Assembly (NCBI RefSeq): GCF_003722355.1
Contig: NZ_QWDD01000001.1
Coordinates: 1,054,001 to 1,118,000, forward strand
DNA: 64,000 nt
Origin: Methylocystis hirsuta
Lineage (GTDB): Bacteria; Pseudomonadota; Alphaproteobacteria; Rhizobiales; Beijerinckiaceae
Direction of reading: 5' to 3'
Shown here: one piece after another, positions 58,496 through 64,000 of the stretch
Numbering within the stretch: the stretch's first letter is position 1
Layout: every line of letters starts with the position of its first letter
Notes under the pieces: model-generated
What the model was told of the DNA's origin: nothing
Database searches by the model: none
Seen by the model: only the letters and a program-made list of their open reading frames with translations
Position numbers and translations under genes: made by a program

Positions 58496-60906
58496 CCCCT
58501 CAGCGTCGCGCCGCATTTCTTTTCCGCCTCCGCCACGATCTTCTGCGCCACCGCCTCGATCTCCGCGTCGGTCAGGGTCTTCTCCCGCGGCTGCAGCGTG
58601 ACGGCGAGGCCGATGGATTTCTTGCCCTCGGGGACGCCCTTGCCCTCATAGAGGTCGAAGACGGCGACATCGGCGATCAGGGTCCGGTCGGCGCCCTGCG
58701 CGGCCTTCACCAGATCGCCGGCCGGGCTGGCGCGATCGACGATGAAGGCGAAGTCGCGCGACACCGGCTGGAGATCCGAAATGTCCAGCTTCGGCTTGAT
58801 CTTCGTCGGCTTCGCCTTGGGGGCGGGGAGCGCGTCGAGAATGAGCTCGAAAGCCGCGACCGGCCCTTCGACATCGATGATTTTCAGCGCGCGCGGATGC
58901 AATTCGCCGAAATGGCCGACGATCGTCTTCGGCCCGAATTGCAGCGTCGCCGAGCGGCCGGGATGAAACCACGCCGGACCGCCGGAAACGATCTGCAAGC
59001 CGCCGGCAGCGACGCCGAGCGAATGAAGCAGCGCCATGGCGTCGGCCTTGGCGTCGAAGGCGCCGGCCTCGCGCGCCGGCGCCGACCAGTGACGCCCGGC
59101 GCCCGCCAGTCCGCGCCGCACGCCCGCCGCCGCCAGGCGCTGGCCGGTCTCGGCGGCGTCGAAGAAGATCTGGCCGACTTCGAAGAGGTTCTGATCGCCA
59201 AGTCCGCGCGCGGCGTTGCGGCCGGCGGCCGCGACGAGGCCCGGCAACAGGCTCGGCCGCATGTCGGAAAGATCGGCGGCGATCGGATTGGCGAGCGCCA
59301 GCGACGGCTTGCCGCCGCCAAACGCCTCCGCCCGCTCCTTGGAGACGAAGGACCACGTCACCGCTTCGACGAGACCCTGGCCGGCGAGGGCGCGCCGGGC
59401 GTTGCGGGCCCGCTTCTGCATCATGGTCAGCACGGGCGAGGCGACGCCGTCAGTTCGCGGCAGCGGCGTCGAGGGCACATTGTCGACGCCGATCATGCGC
59501 ACGACTTCCTCGACGATGTCGGCCTTTCCCTCGATGTCCGGGCGCCATGAAGGGACGGTGATGCGCGCGTCGTCGTCGCCGCATTTCGCGACGGTAAAGC
59601 CGAGGCGCTGGAGGATGACCGTCGCCCGCGCGGGCTCGACATCGATCCCCGCCAGCCGGTTGATCTCGCTCCAAGGAAAACCGATGACGCGCGGCTCGCG
59701 TGGAACCGCTCCGGCGAGCGTGAGCTCCGACGGCTCGCCGCCGCAGAACTCCAGCACGAGCTGCGTCGCGAGTTCGATCCCCGCCAGTGCAAATGCCGGA
59801 TCGACGCCGCGCTCGAAACGGTAGCGCGCGTCGGTGACAATGCCGAGCTTGCGGCCGGTGTGCGCGATATTCATCGGGTCCCAAAGCGCCGTTTCGATCA
59901 GCACGTCGGTCGTCGAGTCATCGCAGCCTGAGGCCTCGCCGCCCATGACGCCCGCAAGCGATTCCGGCCCGTTGTCGTCGCAGATGACGACCATGCTCTC
60001 GTCGAGCTCATAGGTCCGTCCGTCGAGGGCGAGCAGCGTCTCGCCCCTCTTGGCGCGGCGCACGACGAGATCGCCCTTCACCTTTTTCGCGTCGAAGACG
60101 TGCAGCGGCCGCGCGCGATCGAAGGTCAGAAAATTGGTGATGTCGACCAGCGCGTTGATCGGGCGAAGGCCGATTTCGCGAAGCCGAGCCTGCAGCCAGG
60201 CGGGGCTTGGTCCATTCTTGACGCCGCGCACGAGGCGGAGGCCAAAGAAGGGCGCGAGATGCTTGTCCTCTCCGTTAAAGTCGAGCGTTACGCCGATGGG
60301 GCAGGGGAATTTGCCTTCGACCGGCAGAATGTCCTTGGTCTTGAGGACGCCGAGCTCCGCCGCGGCGAGGTCGCGCGCGACGCCGTAGACGCCGGCGGCG
60401 TCCGGACGGTTCGGCGTCAGATTGATCTCGATAATGGGATCGTCGAGCCCGGCCCATTGCGCATAGACGGCGCCGACCGGCGCGTCCTCGGGCAGATCGA
60501 TGATCCCCTCATGGTCGTTGGAAAGTTCGAGTTCAGCGGAAGAGCACAGCATGCCGAGCGACTCGACGCCGCGGATGACGCCCTTGCCGAGCGTGATCTT
60601 CTTTCCGGGGATGTAGGTCCCTGGCGCCGAGAAGACGCTCTTCATGCCGGTGCGGGCGTTCGGCGCGCCGCAGACGACCTGCACCGGCGCGCCGCTCCCC
60701 GTGTCGACCATGCAGACGCGCAAACGGTCGGCGTTCGGATGCGGCTTCGCCTCGACCACCCGCGCGATGGTGAAATCTTTCAGCTGCGCGGCGGGGTCGT
60801 GCACATATTCGACTTCGAGGCCGATGCGCGTCAGCGTTTCGACGATCTCGCTGAGCGAAGCCGACGTGTCGAGATGTTCCTTGAGCCAGGAGAGGGTGAA
60901 TTTCAT
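58492..60906 (-). CDS. pheT: Phenylalanine-tRNA ligase beta subunit
   Basis: This is an 804-residue PheT. Its domains in order are the EMAP-like tRNA-binding domain (about 40-150, [20 protein letters not shown]), the B3/B4 editing domain (about 210-390, [20 protein letters not shown]), the B5 domain (about 400-475), the inactive synthetase-like core and the C-terminal ferredoxin-fold anticodon-binding domain (about 710-803, [20 protein letters not shown]). It pairs with PheS as an alpha2-beta2 enzyme. In most genomes pheT directly follows pheS, but here about 740 bases separate them. It begins at ATG 60906. Confidence 0.97.
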   Translation of the reverse strand: MKFTLSWLKEHLDTSASLSEIVETLTRIGLEVEYVHDPAAQLKDFTIARVVEAKPHPNADRLRVCMVDTGSGAPVQVVCGAPNARTGMKSVFSAPGTYIPGKKITLGKGVIRGVESLGMLCSSAELELSNDHEGIIDLPEDAPVGAVYAQWAGLDDPIIEINLTPNRPDAAGVYGVARDLAAAELGVLKTKDILPVEGKFPCPIGVTLDFNGEDKHLAPFFGLRLVRGVKNGPSPAWLQARLREIGLRPINALVDITNFLTFDRARPLHVFDAKKVKGDLVVRRAKRGETLLALDGRTYELDESMVVICDDNGPESLAGVMGGEASGCDDSTTDVLIETALWDPMNIAHTGRKLGIVTDARYRFERGVDPAFALAGIELATQLVLEFCGGEPSELTLAGAVPREPRVIGFPWSEINRLAGIDVEPARATVILQRLGFTVAKCGDDDARITVPSWRPDIEGKADIVEEVVRMIGVDNVPSTPLPRTDGVASPVLTMMQKRARNARRALAGQGLVEAVTWSFVSKERAEAFGGGKPSLALANPIAADLSDMRPSLLPGLVAAAGRNAARGLGDQNLFEVGQIFFDAAETGQRLAAAGVRRGLAGAGRHWSAPAREAGAFDAKADAMALLHSLGVAAGGLQIVSGGPAWFHPGRSATLQFGPKTIVGHFGELHPRALKIIDVEGPVAAFELILDALPAPKAKPTKIKPKLDISDLQPVSRDFAFIVDRASPAGDLVKAAQGADRTLIADVAVFDLYEGKGVPEGKKSIGLAVTLQPREKTLTDAEIEAVAQKIVAEAEKKCGATLRG

Positions 60907-60949
60907 TTGTTGAGAACTTTGAAGTTGTCGAGCGCCGGCGCCAAGCGCT

Positions 60950-61085
60950 CGTCATGCCCGCGCTTGTCGCGGGCATCCACGCCGTGAGGCTGCGGAATAA
61001 TGAAGGAGAGCGGCGCCATTCTGGTTTCGTGTCTCTATTACTGTTCGGCGTTACGTGGATGGCCGGGACAAGCCCGGCCATGACG
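60950..61085. repeat. Long inverted-repeat element between the DUF2442 gene and pheT
   Basis: Two 32-bp hairpin arms face each other: one starts CGTCATGCCCGCGCTTGTCG (60950-60981) and the other CGTGGATGGCCGGGACAAGC (61054-61085). Each arm is itself a hairpin, and the two also pair with each other. The 72-base spacer shows no gene. The CGTCATGCCCG...CGGGCATCCACG unit is a common dispersed repeat in this bacterial group. Confidence 0.8.
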
Positions 61086-61154
61086 CGGGAGAGATTATCG
61101 CTAGCTGTTCAACTTGCCGGCGTCAGCAGGTCGAGCGCCCGTTCTTGAACGTGG

Positions 61155-61430
61155 TCAGAGCGCCCTTTCCGGAGCGACCGCGCCGGGCGCTTTCTGCCCG
61201 CGCAGCATGCTTGCGACGCTGATATCTTCGTCGATCTGTGGCCAGTGCATCCCCATAGGAGACAGCTCGACCGTTTGACGCTCTGCGGACGAAGCCTGAG
61301 CGAGACGCGGATACCACCATAGCGGCGCACGCAGAACGCGGCCGTCGGCCAGTGCGACGGTAAGGAAGCTGTCGTCGCATGACGCCTCGGTAGGACGGGC
61401 GTCTTCGACCTCAATTTGCAAAGTAGTCAT
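61155..61430 (-). CDS. DUF2442 domain protein
   Basis: This is a 91-residue DUF2442 protein, with FLTVALADGRVLRAPLWWYP RL and the acidic HWPQIDEDISVASMLRG end that is typical of the family. Its ATG lies inside the 3' end of the DUF4160 gene, a 20-base overlap. DUF4160/DUF2442 pairs recur on mobile elements and have been suggested to act as toxin-antitoxin-like modules; the mechanism is not established to my knowledge. The gene looks intact while its partner is interrupted. Confidence 0.87.
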   Translation of the reverse strand: MTTLQIEVEDARPTEASCDDSFLTVALADGRVLRAPLWWYPRLAQASSAERQTVELSPMGMHWPQIDEDISVASMLRGQKAPGAVAPERAL

Positions 61431-61647
61431 TCCACGACCTCAGAAAGGACTCACGCTCATCGCGCGTCTTTTTGACGATCTCGTTCAATTCGTGAGCCGT
61501 GAAGCCCATATTGACCGCGACGCTGACGTTCTCAAGCCAGATTTTCGCTTCCGTGATGTCTTTCGTCACATGAATATGCGCCGGCTCTCAACCATCCGCC
61601 GAATAGAAGAAGAAGCGGTAGCCCTTCCACCTCAGCGCCGTGGGCAT
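61411..61647 (-). pseudogene. DUF4160 gene with in-frame TGA
   Basis: I translated this from the reverse strand. It starts one base after the pheS stop: MPTALRWKGYRFFFYSADG, then a TGA at 61590-61588, then EPAHIHVTKDITEAKIWLEN, then VSVAVNMGFTAHELNEIVKK and a normal end SWNDYFAN. DUF4160 proteins normally read G-x-EPAHIHV, so the TGA replaces a codon such as CGA (Arg) by one C-to-T change. All the rest of the 78-codon frame is preserved, so the lesion is recent or a sequencing error. There is no sign of a selenocysteine element. Confidence 0.82.
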
Positions 61648-61648
61648 C

Positions 61649-62728
61649 TTAACCGCTCAATCCGCCCGCGAGCGTCGGGAAATCAAGCGGCCTGAATCCG
61701 TAATGCTCCAGCCAGCGCGTGTCGGCGTCGAAGAAGGCGCGCAGATCCGACATGCCATATTTGAGCATCGCCAGCCGGTCGACGCCGACGCCGAAGGCGA
61801 AGCCCTGATAGCGGTCGGGATCGATGCCGCAGTTTCTCAGCACATTGGGATGCACCATGCCGCAGCCCAGAATCTCCATCCAGTCCTCGCCCTCGCCGAA
61901 GCGGATTTCGCCGCCCTGGCGCCGGCACTGAACGTCGACCTCCATCGATGGTTCGGTGAAGGGGAAGAAGGAGGGACGAAAGCGCAGCTTGACGCCCTTC
62001 ACTTCGAAGAAGCTCCTGAGGAATTCTTCCAGCGTCCATTTGAGATGCCCAAGATGCGTCGTCTCGTCGATGACGAGTCCTTCGATCTGGTGGAACATCG
62101 GCGTATGCGTCTGGTCGAAGTCGCAGCGATAGACCCGGCCAGGGCAGATGACTCGGATCGGCGGCTTCTGCGACAGCATGGTGCGCACCTGCACAGGGCT
62201 TGTATGAGTGCGCAGCAGCCGTTTCTCTCCTGACTCGGCGGTCAGAAAGAACGTGTCCTGCATCTCCCGCGCAGGATGGCCTTCGGGGAAATTGAGCTTG
62301 GTGAAATTATAGTCGTCGCTCTCGATGTCTGGCCCCTCGGCCACGGCGAAGCCCATGTCGGCGAAGATGATTGAGAGCTCATCCGTCACCTGCGAAATTG
62401 GGTGAATGCGCCCGCGCTCCAGCGGAACTGTCGGCGCGGGCAGGGTCATATCGAGCGTCTCGGACTTGAGGCGCGTCTCCAGCGCCGCTTCCGCAAGCTG
62501 CTCGCGTCGCGCCGCGATCGCCTCGGCCGCCTTGTCCTTCAGCGCATTGATCTTCGCGCCCTCGGTCTTGCGCTCGTCGGGCGACATTTTGCCCAGCGTT
62601 GCGAGCAGCGCCGAAATCGCGCCCTTCTTGCCGAGCGAGGCGAGGCGCACGGCTTCGAGCGCCGCCTCGTCGGCGGCCTCGTCGATCTGGCGCAGCGTAT
62701 CTTTTTCGAGTTTGGCGAGGTCGGTCAT
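61649..62728 (-). CDS. pheS: Phenylalanine-tRNA ligase alpha subunit
   Basis: This is a 359-residue PheS, the catalytic subunit for charging tRNA-Phe. The N-terminal coiled coil (about 1-90) starts [20 protein letters not shown]. Catalytic motifs include [19 protein letters not shown], the motif 2 region [20 protein letters not shown] and motif 3 [20 protein letters not shown]. The usual pheST adjacency is broken by the DUF4160/DUF2442 pair, whose first codon begins one base after the pheS stop. Confidence 0.97.
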   Translation of the reverse strand: MTDLAKLEKDTLRQIDEAADEAALEAVRLASLGKKGAISALLATLGKMSPDERKTEGAKINALKDKAAEAIAARREQLAEAALETRLKSETLDMTLPAPTVPLERGRIHPISQVTDELSIIFADMGFAVAEGPDIESDDYNFTKLNFPEGHPAREMQDTFFLTAESGEKRLLRTHTSPVQVRTMLSQKPPIRVICPGRVYRCDFDQTHTPMFHQIEGLVIDETTHLGHLKWTLEEFLRSFFEVKGVKLRFRPSFFPFTEPSMEVDVQCRRQGGEIRFGEGEDWMEILGCGMVHPNVLRNCGIDPDRYQGFAFGVGVDRLAMLKYGMSDLRAFFDADTRWLEHYGFRPLDFPTLAGGLSG

Positions 62729-62754
62729 ATTGGTTTCTAATGTGGACGTTTCCT

Positions 62755-62874
62755 CGTCCTTCGAGACGCCCGCACCGCGGGCTCCTCAGGATCAGGCAAC
62801 GTAAAGCGCGTCGCTTGCGCCCTCGCCCTCATGCTGAGGAGGCTCCGCAGGAGCCGTCTCGAAGCGTGCGGGCG
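62755..62874. repeat. Inverted-repeat element upstream of pheS
   Basis: The left arm starts CGTCCTTCGAGACGCCCGCA and runs to CTCCTCAGGAT (62755-62792). The right arm starts CATGCTGAGGAGGCTCCGCA and runs to GTCTCGAAGCGTGCGGGCG (62830-62874). The arms are largely complementary. This is another dispersed-repeat type. It occupies most of the 235-base gap between pheS and the low-GC segment and could affect the pheS promoter or mark an insertion boundary. Confidence 0.75.
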
Positions 62875-62963
62875 AAGGTCAGCCGCCCTTTTCGGGAAAT
62901 CTTGCGCCGCGTTCTGCCACGCGGGGGGCGTTCTGTCGAGAACGCTAGATCGCGGGTAGTGTC

Positions 62964-63173
62964 CTAATTTGAATTTCGATTGGTGATGTTAAAAACAGCA
63001 ATGACTGCGACCACCGTAAAAGCAAATGCAGCCGGCGACGCGATCCATCGTGCTATTCCCTCCTTCTCCAACGACTCCGAAATGCGATCAGTCCCAACCC
63101 AAATTACTAGTATTGTCACGAGCGTCAAAATCGCATTGGCGGTCAACTGCAATTTTTTAAGTTTATCATCCAT
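62964..63173 (-). CDS. Small two-helix membrane protein
   Basis: This is a 69-residue protein with two hydrophobic helices (ANAILTLVTILVIWVGTD and FAFTVVAVIAVFNITN) joined by a short polar loop (SESLEKEGIARWIA). AAGGG lies six bases before the ATG. It starts two bases after the stop of the upstream gene, so it is coupled to it. Base composition is clearly lower in GC than in the pheS region. No family is recognised; small membrane proteins of this size often accompany defence effectors. Confidence 0.65.
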   Translation of the reverse strand: MDDKLKKLQLTANAILTLVTILVIWVGTDRISESLEKEGIARWIASPAAFAFTVVAVIAVFNITNRNSN

Positions 63174-63175
63174 GT

Positions 63176-63475
63176 TTATCCCTTGGCTCTCTGCTCAGCC
63201 ACTATAGCCGCCCTCACCGCGTCCTGCGGCGATCTAATCCCGCCCAAATGCAGCACGGCATAGAACCGGCGTTTGTCGCTTCCCTCAATAGGCGAAGACC
63301 ACGCATAGGCGCGGGTCGCATTTGGATTGCCATCTAGGTCGAAGACCTCGACAACGCCTTCCCATACGATTTGGCCGTTGAATTCCTCTTTGAGGGGGAT
63401 GGACTCGACGTGCGACGCCGTCCCGCCATGCTGCGATTCGATACCATTTCTGAGAAAGTCTATGCCAAAATCCAT
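63176..63475 (-). CDS. Hypothetical protein in the low-GC segment
   Basis: This is a 99-residue soluble protein, MDFGIDFLRNGIESQHGGTA onward. It has WEGVVEVFDLDGNPNATRAY and ends SPQDAVRAAIVAEQRAKG. CCGGAG lies upstream of ATG 63475; the frame opens further to 63496 but would then overlap the DUF1524 gene. I recognise no family. It sits between the DUF1524 gene and the small membrane protein, 13 bases and two bases away, so the three form one leftward operon. Confidence 0.65.
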   Translation of the reverse strand: MDFGIDFLRNGIESQHGGTASHVESIPLKEEFNGQIVWEGVVEVFDLDGNPNATRAYAWSSPIEGSDKRRFYAVLHLGGIRSPQDAVRAAIVAEQRAKG

Positions 63476-63488
63476 GTCGTTCTCCGGA

Positions 63489-64000
63489 TTATTCAAAATT
63501 GGTAGTCCATGTCTTTACTGCAATCTTGGCCATAGCTTCCTGCCTTCGCTTGATTTCGTCCGGACCCCAGCTTTCAAAAGTATCGACATCAGATGTAACC
63601 ATATACGATGATTCACGATATGCCTTTTTCTTTTTTGAAAATGAGCTATTTCCTAGCTCCGTATTCTTTCTTGCGCTCAATAATACCATATTGCCGATCC
63701 TTCTATGCATTGGTGCCATAATTTCAGCGTCTATTTTCCAATGGCTGTTTGGAACTGGAGGCATTATGTGTTCTAGATTTATCTCTCTTTCGTCTTCGTT
63801 TGCAACATACTCAGGGTTTGGGTCGGATTTCAATGTTTTATCAAGCGCTCTCAAATAATAACGTGCTAAAAACGTCTTAGAGACGCTAGCAATTGCAAAT
63901 GCTTCCTCAAATTCCTGATCTCCAGGGACAATATGCTTCATTTCCTCGCGAAGTTCCTTAGCTTTCGTGATCTTTTTCTGAGAAATAGCGAGAGCTAAAT
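63489..64000 (-). CDS. DUF1524 (GmrSD-like HNH) protein, C-terminal part; 5' end off window
   Basis: The frame is open to the right edge, so only the last 170 or so residues are seen. They match the DUF1524 His-Me-finger region of GmrSD/DUF262-type proteins: REINLEHIMPPVPNSHW, then RRIGNMVLLSARKNTELGNS and FSKKKKAYRESSYMV. The EHIMP histidine and the N-x(n)-F-x-K-K pattern are the family's nuclease marks. GmrSD enzymes cut modified phage DNA, but DUF1524 domains also occur in other DUF262 proteins. The N-terminal DUF262 domain would be beyond 64000. GC content is low compared with the flanking core genes, which suggests acquisition. Confidence 0.78.
   Translation of the reverse strand, partial: LALAISQKKITKAKELREEMKHIVPGDQEFEEAFAIASVSKTFLARYYLRALDKTLKSDPNPEYVANEDEREINLEHIMPPVPNSHWKIDAEIMAPMHRRIGNMVLLSARKNTELGNSSFSKKKKAYRESSYMVTSDVDTFESWGPDEIKRRQEAMAKIAVKTWTTNFE

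Noticed and set aside
61588..61590. Selenocysteine reading of the DUF4160 TGA
   Set aside because: The family position is normally an ordinary residue, and I see no stem-loop of the SECIS type just downstream; a point mutation is simpler.

Overview
The window is about 64 kb of high-GC alphaproteobacterial chromosome. The evidence is the size and sequence of RpoB and RpoC, a hopanoid transporter (HpnN), an Ehr-type complex and the gene repertoire. A Hyphomicrobiales member is most likely. A Methylocystaceae-like methanotroph is possible, but no methane-oxidation gene lies in the window, so the genus is open. I saw no tRNA, rRNA or CRISPR array.

Left part (1-19.6 kb): an RND efflux operon cut by the left edge (adaptor plus outer-membrane factor, with a palindromic operator upstream), a DUF2147 protein, HpnN, an acyltransferase-like membrane protein overlapping ccdA, a Bax-inhibitor-1 protein, a membrane-anchored periplasmic protein of unknown role, a lytic transglycosylase, an unusual membrane protein with three copies of a W-x3-(A/G)-F-(K/R)-R motif, tryptophanase, a zinc-ribbon protein, a SAM methyltransferase, a bestrophin-like protein and an HWE histidine kinase.

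Middle part (19.6-37 kb): a secreted HAD phosphatase and an OprP-like porin, then a leftward array sulP-hyfB-hyfC-hyfE-hyfF-hyfG-hyfI. Its hydrogenase-like large subunit has lost all four Ni-binding cysteines, so this is an energy-converting hydrogenase-related (Ehr) complex and not a hydrogenase. A two-component system diverges from sulP. Next come an Lrp regulator, ornithine cyclodeaminase and an arginine-dihydrolase-like enzyme (a probable arginine-ornithine-proline route), then a peroxiredoxin/monooxygenase operon.

Stress and repair part (38-47.5 kb): a glycine-zipper lipoprotein, an HMCES/YedK protein, a GNAT, a PAS-like/PRPP-synthetase fusion, a dienelactone-hydrolase-like enzyme, an HPF/cold-shock fusion, archease, RtcB RNA ligase, a frameshifted phosphotransferase-like gene, a phosphoribosyltransferase, an L,D-transpeptidase and yidD.

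Core information-processing part (47.9-62.7 kb): rplJ-rplL-rpoB-rpoC with its own promoter and long leader, then pheS and pheT separated by a DUF4160/DUF2442 pair in which the DUF4160 gene carries an in-frame TGA. Palindromic dispersed repeats sit between rpoB and rpoC, at the pheT 3' end, downstream of DUF2442 and upstream of pheS. One of them supplies the N-terminal codons of a small secreted-protein gene.

Right edge (62.96-64 kb): base composition drops sharply and a DUF1524 (GmrSD-like) gene runs off the window. This looks like the start of an acquired, possibly defence-related, segment.
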